Origin: Candidatus Saganbacteria bacterium
GTDB taxonomy: Bacteria > Margulisbacteria > WOR-1 > O2-12-FULL-45-9
Direction of reading: 5' to 3'
NCBI GenBank assembly: GCA_016932255.1
Contig: JAFGDE010000008.1
Coordinates: 62,001 to 126,000 of the forward strand
Length of the DNA stretch: 64,000 bases
A program made the translations under genes and the position numbers. Below, piece by piece: positions 46,809 to 55,822 of the stretch. Positions within the stretch are counted from its first letter, which is position 1. The number at the start of each line of letters is the position of its first letter. The notes beneath the pieces are model-generated. The model saw only the letters and a list, made by a program, of their open reading frames with translations, ran no database searches and was not told the DNA's origin.

Positions 46809-49385
46809 TCATTTCTTGGGCGGGGCGATGATGATCTTGCCCCGTCCCAGGTTGGCGAAATTGACCACGTAAATACCGGGGGGCAGCGCTTGTCCCCAAT
46901 GGTCGGTGCCGCTATAGGTCACCTGGTTAGTGCCCGGCACCACGTTAGCGGTTAGTTTTGCCGCCACTCCGCCCACCGGGCTGATGATGTAAATGTCCGC
47001 CGGGCCGGTGTAGTCCTTTGACTCGAATTGGATGGTCACCGGGTTGCTCGGGGTCGGATTATAATTGGGCGAGGTCACGACGTTGGTGATCCTGTTCTGG
47101 TCTGCCGGAGTGACCGGTTCAAAATAGACCACGTCATAGAGCCGGGTGGTCGAATTGCTTTCATTGTCTTCAGCATAGAGGTAGAGCTTTTTAGCCGCGC
47201 TCTGGGTCAGGACCGTGCGCGCGTCAACCGTGTCACCGGTCATGAAGTTCTTGAGCCAGCGCAGGGTACCCACAGCCGTGCCTTTGGTCGTCGGCGTGGT
47301 TTGATCCGGCGTAAAAGCGGTCGTGCCGTTGAACTGCCAGTAATACTCGACGGGGTCTGATATCTTGATCGTGTAGCTGACCGTTCTGGGGTCCAGGCCG
47401 GTGAAGTCCTCGATCTGGGCCGTGAATTGAGGGTAGGCGGTGAACATTTTTGAGGCGCTGTCGACCGCGTTGCTCGCTTCATAGGTCAGGAAAGTCGGGC
47501 CCAGGCTGTCGGGCCGGACCTCGAAAGTGCTGCTGGCGATGTCAAAGCCTGTGTCCGGGTTGACCAGCATGACGTCGCGCCAGCCGGTGGCCGCGCTCGG
47601 GCTGATATCGATCAGGACCTCAAGCGAGCTGGAATCGACAAAGGTGATCGCCCCAACGCTGACCCCGCTAGTGGGAGAGAAGCTGACCGTGGCGCCGGAC
47701 TGGAAGTCAGACCCGGTGACAATGATGGTCCTGAGCGCGCCCTGGCGGTCCCAGTTGACATTGCCCAGGATCGGATGGACGCGGTAGACCGAGTTCAGCG
47801 TCGGCGGCGGGCTGACGGTAAAAACAGCGCTGTGGTAGCCGCCGTCGCCGTTGCGCACGCCGATGGTCCAATTGCCGGTCGAGCAGCTGGCGCTTAAGGT
47901 GGCGGTGAGAGTGATAGTAGTCGCGTTGTTCCTGACAAAGGTATAGCTGAAGCCGCTGCCGCCGGTCTTGGTCACTTCCACGGTCGCGTCGGCATTGAAG
48001 TTTCCGCCTTCCAGGGTGATCAGGCCGGTCCAGCCCTGGTAGCGGGCCGAAGGCGTAACATTATTAATGGTCGGCGCCGGCAGGACGGTAAAGGCTTCAG
48101 TGGTCACACCGGTATCCGGATTGGTGATCGTGATGGTCCAGTCGCCGGAAGTGGCCGTGCGGTCAAGATAGGCGTTGATGGTTATCTGTCCGTCATTATC
48201 ACGGGTGGCCGAATAATTGACGCCGCTGCCGCCGGCCTTGGTCAGGGTGATCGCTGTGCCAGACTGGAAATTGGCGCCGCTGATCGTGATCGAGCCGGTC
48301 CAGCCCTGAGGCGCTGAAGCGGGATTGACCGCTGTTATCGGCGGGTCGACCACATATTTAGCAACAAAACGGTGGGTAAAGACATTGCCGCCGACCGCCC
48401 AGCCGTTATACCGATCAATGAAATGAACTCCGTTAAGATCATAGGTCGTGCCGCTGGTCTCCGCTGACCAGGATTCACCGGTATCAGTGGTGTTTATTAT
48501 CGCGCCGTTCTGGCCGACCGCCCAGCCATTGGTCTCGTCAGGGAAACTGACACCCAACAGGTCGTTCGTGGAACCACTGGTCTTTCGCGACCAGGTGGTC
48601 CAACCGTTGGTCGATTTCTGGATCTCGCCGTCAAGGCCGAAACCGATCTGATTGCCGACCGCTATCGCGGTAGAGGCGTTGATGATCTCGATCGCGTATA
48701 GAGCTTTCCCTGTGCCTATCGTTTGATCTCCGGACCAGCTTGTCGCGCCATTGCTTGTAGTATTGATCAAGCCGTCAACGCCGGCGACACAGCCGTTGTT
48801 AGCGTCTAGAAAATCGATGCTGTAACAATGCTCTGCGGCGCCAAAAGTACAGGTGATCCCGTTGCCGCTGGCTTGCCAGGATGCGCCGCCGTCAGTGGTC
48901 CGGTAAACATTGAGGGGGTTTGTAAACCAATTTACGGCAGCCCAGCCCGTGTTAGCGTTAGCAAAACAGCAATCCATCACTGCAACACAACTGGGGTTGT
49001 CAACATAGCCTTCGCTCCAGTTGCTGCCGGCATCAGTGGTTTTCCAGTAATAGCCAAAGCTGCCGCGGTCGCCCATCACATAACCCGTGTTGCTGTCAAC
49101 AAAAAAAACTGTATTGCAGTTCTGGTTCGCGTCAGGCGTGAAAAGGGCGGTCCAGTTCTTGCCGCCGTCGGTCGATTTAAGGATGCCACGGTCTTCGCCC
49201 ACGGCAAAACCGGTGGTCTGGCTGGCAAAGTGGACCGCTAGCAGCGGCTGGTCGGAAACATCAAGCAGGGTGACCCATCTAGCTGCGGCCAGGGCAGGGG
49301 AAACGAGCAGCAGGCTGATGGCCAGTGCTGCGGCAAGATGTTTGGCGCGCGTCATCAAGGTCTTAATACCCCTTGCTGAAGTCAA
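46809..49385 (-). CDS. Secreted Ycf48/BNR-type beta-propeller with IPT/TIG-like repeats and FlgD-like C-terminus
   Basis: QTTGFAVGEDRGILKSTDGGKNWTAL; repeated P..NSV.P....GWTGSITISGANFQSGTAITL; GIYVVNFANLGRGKIIIAPPKK. Confidence 0.8.
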   Translation of the reverse strand: MTSARGIKTLMTRAKHLAAALAISLLLVSPALAAARWVTLLDVSDQPLLAVHFASQTTGFAVGEDRGILKSTDGGKNWTALFTPDANQNCNTVFFVDSNTGYVMGDRGSFGYYWKTTDAGSNWSEGYVDNPSCVAVMDCCFANANTGWAAVNWFTNPLNVYRTTDGGASWQASGNGITCTFGAAEHCYSIDFLDANNGCVAGVDGLINTTSNGATSWSGDQTIGTGKALYAIEIINASTAIAVGNQIGFGLDGEIQKSTNGWTTWSRKTSGSTNDLLGVSFPDETNGWAVGQNGAIINTTDTGESWSAETSGTTYDLNGVHFIDRYNGWAVGGNVFTHRFVAKYVVDPPITAVNPASAPQGWTGSITISGANFQSGTAITLTKAGGSGVNYSATRDNDGQITINAYLDRTATSGDWTITITNPDTGVTTEAFTVLPAPTINNVTPSARYQGWTGLITLEGGNFNADATVEVTKTGGSGFSYTFVRNNATTITLTATLSASCSTGNWTIGVRNGDGGYHSAVFTVSPPPTLNSVYRVHPILGNVNWDRQGALRTIIVTGSDFQSGATVSFSPTSGVSVGAITFVDSSSLEVLIDISPSAATGWRDVMLVNPDTGFDIASSTFEVRPDSLGPTFLTYEASNAVDSASKMFTAYPQFTAQIEDFTGLDPRTVSYTIKISDPVEYYWQFNGTTAFTPDQTTPTTKGTAVGTLRWLKNFMTGDTVDARTVLTQSAAKKLYLYAEDNESNSTTRLYDVVYFEPVTPADQNRITNVVTSPNYNPTPSNPVTIQFESKDYTGPADIYIISPVGGVAAKLTANVVPGTNQVTYSGTDHWGQALPPGIYVVNFANLGRGKIIIAPPKK

Positions 49386-51282
49386 GCAGGTCCTGGATCA
49401 GGAGGTTGACGGGTTTGCTGCGGTAGAGCATTTCGACCGCTTCAGCCCGGGTCAGGTCCAGCTTGGGCCCGAATGGTTTGCTCAGGAAATGGATCAGCAT
49501 GCCCTCTTTATAAGCGCCGGCGACGATCGGGGCGACCCAGTGAGTGCTGTCCATGTCAATAAATTCATCGGTATAAGGGACCTGCGCCACGCCGCCGAAG
49601 CGGGCGATCATGGCCAGGCCTTCGGCCCGGCTGATCCTGGCCGACGGCTTGAAACTGCCGTCAGGATAGCCTTTGACAATGCCGCTCTTGGCTGCCATGT
49701 TGATGTATTTAGCCGCCCAGTGCGTCAGCGCTACGTCAGCAAACATCTGAGCCTCGGCCTGGGGCACGTTGTCGTCGCCGCCCATCTTGGTCCTGACCAG
49801 CAGGGTGGCCAGCTCGGCCCGGGTGATGGTGCCTTCCGGCTTGAAACCGCCGTCGGGATACCCCTTGATGATACCGAGGGTGCCGATGTAGCTGATCTGA
49901 TCCGCGGCCCAGTGGTCAGCGGCCACGTCAGGATAGGTGATCAGGCGCAGAGCGCGCAGTTTGATCGCTTCGATCGAGCCGCCTTTATTATTGAGGCCCT
50001 TGACCGTGACCAGGTTCTTGCCGACCTCAAGGGCCGCTTCGGTGCGGAACTCGCCGTGCAGGTTGAGGCTGGCGCGCTGGTCATTGACCGTGACCCTGGT
50101 GATATCAGGATCAAAGGCGCGGCCTTTGACGGCCAGCTGGGCTTCCCGGGTAATGACCTTGTCAGGCGCGGCGTAGAGCCGGGTCTCGATGCGTTTGACC
50201 GGCGCTATGCCGTAGGAGAAGGAGAAAAAATGGTTCATGATGCCGGGCGCGCCAAAGAACTCGTGGTAAGCGTAATCAAAACGGAAATTGCCGTAGTAGA
50301 GGCCGACCCCGGTGGTCAGGTTATTGGCCACTTCCTTGGCGCCGACAACGTCCTGGTCAATGCCGGCCCTGATGCCGATCAGGGTGTTGGGCTTCCACTC
50401 CAGTCCGAGATGGAACAGAGCCGGTATGTAGCTTGACCGGCTGACCTCATAATCCATGTCCAGCAGCAGTTTAAGCTGATGGTCCCAGATCTTGCGCAGG
50501 GCGTCCTTGGGGCCGAGCAGGTCAACAGCTGAGCCGAGCTTGAGCAGGGCGGGATAGGATTCTTCCCAGCCTGTTTGATAGGTCAGTTTGCCGCCCATGG
50601 AAAACGGCAGGGCGTTCTGGAGGTTGGCGCCGAGCGAGAGCCAGGGCAGCGGCTTGCCCTGAACGCCCAGGTCAAGCTCCATGCCGTTGGCCGCGCCGCC
50701 GGTGATGCCGTCGCCGGTCAGGTTGACCTGGAAGAACTTGAGGTTGGCGCCGAAGTGCGTTTGCCTGAGGTCAGGCCAGCGGTCAGCCAGTCCGGACAAA
50801 AGCGGCAGATCAAGCGCCCGGTCGATCTTGTTGCCGTAGGACAGGATGAACAGATTATTATAGTAGCTGATCAATTCCTGGGAAGTGTCGACCACATAGA
50901 CCGGGTCATCAGGGTCGGAGCCGGCTTCGATCGTCGTGGGCAAAGCGCCGCCGATCGATGAACCGACAAAAGCCAGGCCAAAGGTGCCGATCTGGGTCGG
51001 ATAAAGGCCGGACAGCGATAAGTAATTGTACTCTTCCAGCAGTTTGCCGGACATTGAGGTCAATTGCCATTGTTCAGGATTGGCCAGGCCGGCGGGATTG
51101 ATGAAAATGGAATCAATGTCATCCGCCAGGCCGACAAAGGCCTTGCCCATGCCCAGCGTCCGGGCGCCGGTGGCCAGCCGGATCGGGTCAGGAGCGTTCT
51201 GGGCTAGAGCGGTGCCGGCAAAAAAGAACAGAGTGAGCTGGAAGAGAAGGCAACAAACTAGTGATCGCTTCATGTTGGCCAA
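49363..51282 (-). CDS. PorV/UPF0164-like outer-membrane protein with C-terminal SLH domains
   Basis: ATGARTLGMGKAFVGLADDIDSIFINPAGLA; three SLH units (DHWAADQISYIGTLGIIKGYPDGGFKPEGTITRAELATLLVR). Confidence 0.8.
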   Translation of the reverse strand: MANMKRSLVCCLLFQLTLFFFAGTALAQNAPDPIRLATGARTLGMGKAFVGLADDIDSIFINPAGLANPEQWQLTSMSGKLLEEYNYLSLSGLYPTQIGTFGLAFVGSSIGGALPTTIEAGSDPDDPVYVVDTSQELISYYNNLFILSYGNKIDRALDLPLLSGLADRWPDLRQTHFGANLKFFQVNLTGDGITGGAANGMELDLGVQGKPLPWLSLGANLQNALPFSMGGKLTYQTGWEESYPALLKLGSAVDLLGPKDALRKIWDHQLKLLLDMDYEVSRSSYIPALFHLGLEWKPNTLIGIRAGIDQDVVGAKEVANNLTTGVGLYYGNFRFDYAYHEFFGAPGIMNHFFSFSYGIAPVKRIETRLYAAPDKVITREAQLAVKGRAFDPDITRVTVNDQRASLNLHGEFRTEAALEVGKNLVTVKGLNNKGGSIEAIKLRALRLITYPDVAADHWAADQISYIGTLGIIKGYPDGGFKPEGTITRAELATLLVRTKMGGDDNVPQAEAQMFADVALTHWAAKYINMAAKSGIVKGYPDGSFKPSARISRAEGLAMIARFGGVAQVPYTDEFIDMDSTHWVAPIVAGAYKEGMLIHFLSKPFGPKLDLTRAEAVEMLYRSKPVNLLIQDLLDFSKGY

Positions 51283-51366
51283 TAGAATAACATTGAAAAT
51301 AATCTTTTGTCAAGGTTCAAAAAAGTTTCGGCCGTTCCTGCGCCCGGCTAAGAGCGAAAAATCCGC

Positions 51367-51395
51367 TTGACAGTTTTTGCTGGGTGTGATAATAA
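51367..51395 (+). promoter_or_regulatory. Sigma-70-like promoter for the lipoprotein pair
   Basis: TTGACA-N17-TAATAA. Confidence 0.5.
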
Positions 51396-51464
51396 TCAGG
51401 CGATGAGGCGGCCGGATCCTCTGACGATGATGGGACCGAAGCTATAAATTCCGGAAGAAAAAAT

Positions 51465-52934
51465 ATGAGTCCAAAGGAGGCTCTGCAAATGAAGAAGATA
51501 GTTCTGGCCCTTGTCCCCTTGTTCCTGTTCGCGGCGCTGATAGTTGTTTCCGGTTGCGAAGATTCCAAATTATTCCCTGACCTGACCACCACGACCCTGG
51601 CGACCACCACGACCCTGGCAACCACCACGACATCCACCACGACCACCACCTTGCCTCAGGTAGCCGCGCCGGCCTTTTCCGTGGCTTCCGGCAGCTTTAC
51701 CCAGCCCACGCTGACCGTGACGATCGAAACGGCCACGCCGGGCGCTAACATATATTATTCCCTGGGCGCGGCCAGCGCCAGCTCCCTTAAAGCAGCGGCC
51801 GGCTCCAGCGTGACCCTGACCTTGGACAGATCAAAGACCGTTACTGCTTTCGCGGTCAAGCCCGGTTATGAAGACAGCCAGACCGTGAGCGCGACCTATG
51901 AGCTGTACGGCTGGAGCCAGGTGGTTTCCGGCTCGATCGGCGATGATCCTTGCGTATATGCCCTGGCAGCCGGCAGCCTTTACGTTGGCGGTGAATTCAC
52001 ATCAATGGACGGGACAACTGTTCTTGATATCGCCGGTTTGACTGGCAGTACCTGGTCGTCTTTAGGCGGCGGGGTAGGCTCAGTTGTATATGCCCTGGCA
52101 GTGGACCCGGCCACTGGCGAGCTTTACACTGGCGGAGGTTTTACAACTGCCGGCGGACTTTCAGCTAATAGGATCGCTAAATGGAACGGCGCGACCTGGG
52201 AAGCGCTGGGCAGCGGCATGAATGACGAAGTTTTGGGCATAGCATTCAAAGACCAAACATCAAGTAATATGTATGCTGTTGGGGAATTTGACACTGCGGG
52301 AGGCCTAACTGCCCGCGGCATTGCCATGTGGAATGCTGGCACTTCATCCTGGGAAACTGTTGGCGGTGGAGGAGTGAACATAGGTGCTGACCCTGTTTAT
52401 GCCTGTGTGGTTGATCCGAACACCGGTGATCTGTATATCGGCGGCGGATTTACCAGTGTTGGCGGAGTCGGGGCCAACAATATCGCTAAATGGGACGGCA
52501 CGACCTGGGAAGCGCTGGGCAGCGGCACAAATGACTGGGTCCGAGCCCTGGCCATTGATCCGGCTACTGGCGACCTATATGTTGGCGGTGATTTTACCAC
52601 TGCCGGCGGAGAAACGGTCAACCATGTCGCCAAATGGAACGGCACAACTTGGGGTGGTCCGAATATCGGCATGAATAACAATGTCTATGCTATTGCTCTT
52701 GACAGCGCCAACAGCGTGCTTTATGTGGGAGGCAGCTTTACCAGCGCTGACGGTGTACCGGCCGATCGTATCGCGAGCTTTAACGGAACGACCTGGGAAG
52801 CATTGGATGCCGGGATCGATGGCCGGGTCGAAGCTTTATGCCTTGACTCTGCCGGCGACCTTTATGTCGGCGGCTACTTTTTAAGGGCTGGTCCATTATC
52901 AGCCTGCTGCCTGGCTAAATGGGGCAAAAAGTAA
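51465..52934 (+). CDS. Lipoprotein: Thr-rich linker, chitobiase C-terminal-like domain, repeat beta-propeller
   Basis: VSGCEDSKLFPD lipobox; TTTTLATTTTLATTTTSTTTTTL; repeats LYVGGDFTTAGGETVNHVAKWNGTTW. ATG at 51489 (MKKIVLAL) is the likelier start. Confidence 0.8.
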   Translation: MSPKEALQMKKIVLALVPLFLFAALIVVSGCEDSKLFPDLTTTTLATTTTLATTTTSTTTTTLPQVAAPAFSVASGSFTQPTLTVTIETATPGANIYYSLGAASASSLKAAAGSSVTLTLDRSKTVTAFAVKPGYEDSQTVSATYELYGWSQVVSGSIGDDPCVYALAAGSLYVGGEFTSMDGTTVLDIAGLTGSTWSSLGGGVGSVVYALAVDPATGELYTGGGFTTAGGLSANRIAKWNGATWEALGSGMNDEVLGIAFKDQTSSNMYAVGEFDTAGGLTARGIAMWNAGTSSWETVGGGGVNIGADPVYACVVDPNTGDLYIGGGFTSVGGVGANNIAKWDGTTWEALGSGTNDWVRALAIDPATGDLYVGGDFTTAGGETVNHVAKWNGTTWGGPNIGMNNNVYAIALDSANSVLYVGGSFTSADGVPADRIASFNGTTWEALDAGIDGRVEALCLDSAGDLYVGGYFLRAGPLSACCLAKWGKK

Positions 52935-54400
52935 TTAAGGAAGCAAAGGAGGATATAAAAATGAAAAACTATCTCGCGCTTAGCCTGGTCATTCTATTGT
53001 TCGCCGGAGCGTTCTTGATCTCCGGTTGTGAAGACTCAAAGCTTTTCCCTGACCTGACCACGACTACTGCGACTACGCTTAGTACCAGCACTACCAGCAC
53101 CAGCAGCACTACCAGCACCACCCTGGCCCAGGTGGCGGCCCCGACCTTCTCGATCGCTTCAGGCAGTTATGAGGCCGGGACCCTGACCGTGACCATTGAG
53201 TGCGCGACGCCTGGGGCCAGTATCTATTATGTCCAGAGCGGCGCCGGCGCGGCGGCTGCCGGGCTTAAAGCAGCGGCCAGCGGGCCGGTGACCCTGGCCC
53301 TTGATGCCTCAGCCACGATCGAGGCATTTGCGGCCAAAGCTGGCTGTCTTGACAGTGCCACGGCCTCAGCCTGGTATGATGTCTACGGCTGGCAGCAGTA
53401 TGGCGCTGATTTTTTTGATGCCAGCTCGTCGTATACGGAAATTAACGCGATATGCAGCGGCAGTATGTATGTGGGCGGTGCTTTTGATACGGTTGGCGGC
53501 GCCACCTTTAATAACATAGCAAAATGGAGCGGTTCAAGCTGGGAAGCCTTAGGCAGCGGCATGAACGGCGGTGTCCTGGCCCTGGCCAACGACGGCTCCG
53601 GCAACCTGTATGCTGGCGGTAGTTTTACCACAGCCGGCGGGGTAACTGTGAACAGGATCGCGAAATGGGATGGCAGTAACTGGTCGGGAGTGGGTGGTTC
53701 AGCGGATAATACTGTTAGAGCCCTGAAGTTTGATGGTTCCGGCAATCTGTATGCCGGAGGAAGCTTTTCTGCGCTTGGCGGAGCCTCTAACAATATCGGG
53801 CAATGGGACGGCAGTACCTGGTCAGCGCTCAGCACCGGGATGAACGGCGCTGTCCTGGCCCTGGCAAACGACACTTCAGGTAATTTATATGCCGGTGGTT
53901 ACTTTACCACAGCCGGCGGGGTAACTGTGAACAGGATCGCGAAATGGGATGGCAGTACCTGGGAGGCTCTGGCTGCCGGGGTGAGCGACTCGGTCTATGC
54001 TTTGGTTTGTGACGGTTCCGGCAACCTGTATGCCGGCGGCAGATTTAACATAGCCAGCGGTGTAACTGTGAACGCTGTCGCGAAATGGGATGGCAGTACC
54101 TGGGAAGCTCTGGGTAGCGGCATGGACTACGATGTTTATTCCCTGACTCTTGACAATGCGGGCAACCTGTATGCCGGCGGTGACTTTACCACAGCTGGTG
54201 GTGTAGTTGTGAACAGGATCGCGAAATGGGATGGCGCGAATTGGTCAGCTGTGGGTGATGGATTAGACGGTATTGTGGCTGAGGGTAACTCAGTAAAAGA
54301 TATTCTAATAGACGCGCAGGGTAATATTTTCGCGGTCGGCAGTTTTGCCGGCAGCGGCAGCACAGCTATCAGGGGAGTGGCTAAGTTCGGCAAGAAATAG
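52919..54400 (+). CDS. Lipoprotein paralog of 51465-52934
   Basis: LISGCEDSKLFPDLTTTTATTLSTSTTSTSSTTSTTL; repeats LYAGGSFTTAGGVTVNRIAKWDGSTWEAL. ATG at 52961 (MKNYLAL) is the likelier start. Confidence 0.8.
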   Translation: MGQKVIKEAKEDIKMKNYLALSLVILLFAGAFLISGCEDSKLFPDLTTTTATTLSTSTTSTSSTTSTTLAQVAAPTFSIASGSYEAGTLTVTIECATPGASIYYVQSGAGAAAAGLKAAASGPVTLALDASATIEAFAAKAGCLDSATASAWYDVYGWQQYGADFFDASSSYTEINAICSGSMYVGGAFDTVGGATFNNIAKWSGSSWEALGSGMNGGVLALANDGSGNLYAGGSFTTAGGVTVNRIAKWDGSNWSGVGGSADNTVRALKFDGSGNLYAGGSFSALGGASNNIGQWDGSTWSALSTGMNGAVLALANDTSGNLYAGGYFTTAGGVTVNRIAKWDGSTWEALAAGVSDSVYALVCDGSGNLYAGGRFNIASGVTVNAVAKWDGSTWEALGSGMDYDVYSLTLDNAGNLYAGGDFTTAGGVVVNRIAKWDGANWSAVGDGLDGIVAEGNSVKDILIDAQGNIFAVGSFAGSGSTAIRGVAKFGKK

Positions 54401-54419
54401 GCTTTCTGACGCTTAAAAA

Positions 54420-54446
54420 GGGGGCGCTTTAGCGCCCCTTTTTTTT
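54420..54446 (+). terminator. Rho-independent terminator after the lipoprotein pair
   Basis: GGGGCGC-TTTA-GCGCCCC followed by TTTTTTTT. Confidence 0.92.
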
Positions 54447-54474
54447 GCAAGTTTTTCCTTTTTTAAACCGATAA
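54447..54474 (+). promoter_or_regulatory. Sigma-28-like promoter for 54500-55822
   Basis: GCAAGTTT-N13-CCGATAA. Confidence 0.65.
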
Positions 54475-54499
54475 TATATATAGAAGAGGAGCAAATATT

Positions 54500-55822
54500 A
54501 TGGTGACTCCCGCGGGCATCAATACTGTATTATCAAGATATTTCCCCCAGCTGATCTCAAGCAGCGGGCCGGTTGACTCGGCCCTGGACCAGGCGGATGA
54601 GCCGCTGATCACGGACAGCGTCAGCCTGGGCCAGCGCGCCCAGGAGCTTGATGCTGACAACGACGGCACTGTCACAATTGGTGAGTATGTGGCGGAACTG
54701 GACGGCTCAGTGGACGGTTTTTCCGACGATCAGGTCAACGCGCCTGAATTGATCAGGGAGATCTACAGCCACCCGGAAACATACGCTTTGGTCATCGACG
54801 CCCTGCGCGAGGCCGGGCTTGAGGACCCCTTTACCCCGGCCGCTGAGGTCGAACAGGCGCTGGCCGAGATATTCCCGGATGGTGTTCCGGCCGACCGCAC
54901 GGAAGCGGCTATCGCCATTATCCAGCATCTTATCCCGGAAGGCACCAGTTTCACTATCAACGGCCAAAGTTATCCCGCGCTGCCCGGCTTTAATTTTATT
55001 TTCGACAGTAACGACCTTGGCACCGCGCTGCGCCTGTCAACCGGCAGTCCGCTGCCCTCGGAGCTGCTAAGCGCGGCTTTTGCCGCGCGGGAAAGCGGGG
55101 AAGTTGTTCATATACAATGCTTTGAATCAAGCAAACTGCTGGCCGCCCTGCTGAGAACCGCGGGGATCGAGGCCGGCGTCCATATCGAGCCGGGGCATGC
55201 TTTTGTCGTGGCACAGTTGAACGACGGCGCGGCTTACCGGCTGGACCTGACCATGAGCCTATATCAGCCGGCCGCGGCTGGTGAAGCGCCAGTGTCGGAC
55301 CTGGAGCTGGTCAGCCGTCAGTATTTTAATGAAGCCAGATACCGGGCGCAGCAGGGCAGGCCGGACGAAGCGATCGCGCTCTACCGCATGTCGCTGACCC
55401 TGGACCCGACCAATTTTTCTTCGCTCTATAACCTGGGCCGGATATTGGGCAGCCAGGGGGAAACAGAGGAAGCGCTTTACCTGCTGGAAGAAGCTTATAG
55501 CCTGGCCCCGACAGTGGGCGACCAGGCTGAAACAGCCCTGGTCATGAGCGCGGTCTATGCTCAAGCCGGCGATCACTATTACGCTCTCCAGTACCTGGCG
55601 GAAGCGCTGGAGACTAATCCGGCTTTTGCCGGCACTGAGCAGATCGCCCTGGCTGAAGAGTATTATGACCAGATCCCGCAAGAAGACCGTGACACAGAGG
55701 TCAGCCAGTGGATAAGTTCGGCCAGAAGCGCCGGCTGGCAGCTGCAGCAAATGCAGCTGCAATACCAGCAGAGAAGGGTTTCAGGCCAGGACAATTCGTA
55801 TTTTGGCTGGCAGGCGCTCTAG
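54500..55822 (+). CDS. EF-hand-like + transglutaminase-like + TPR protein
   Basis: DADNDGTVTIGEY; VHIQCFESSKLLAALLRTAGIEAGVHIEPGHAFVVAQLNDGAAYRLDL (C..H..D); TPR ARYRAQQGRPDEAIALYRMSLTLDPTN. Confidence 0.65.
   Translation: MVTPAGINTVLSRYFPQLISSSGPVDSALDQADEPLITDSVSLGQRAQELDADNDGTVTIGEYVAELDGSVDGFSDDQVNAPELIREIYSHPETYALVIDALREAGLEDPFTPAAEVEQALAEIFPDGVPADRTEAAIAIIQHLIPEGTSFTINGQSYPALPGFNFIFDSNDLGTALRLSTGSPLPSELLSAAFAARESGEVVHIQCFESSKLLAALLRTAGIEAGVHIEPGHAFVVAQLNDGAAYRLDLTMSLYQPAAAGEAPVSDLELVSRQYFNEARYRAQQGRPDEAIALYRMSLTLDPTNFSSLYNLGRILGSQGETEEALYLLEEAYSLAPTVGDQAETALVMSAVYAQAGDHYYALQYLAEALETNPAFAGTEQIALAEEYYDQIPQEDRDTEVSQWISSARSAGWQLQQMQLQYQQRRVSGQDNSYFGWQAL

Noticed and set aside
49087-50436. 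449-aa plus-strand ORF
   Set aside because: Antisense to the PorV-SLH and propeller genes; no recognisable protein features.
51317-51649. VVVVDVVVVARVVVVARVVVV ORF on the minus strand
   Set aside because: Complement of the Thr-rich linker repeat of the 51465 lipoprotein.
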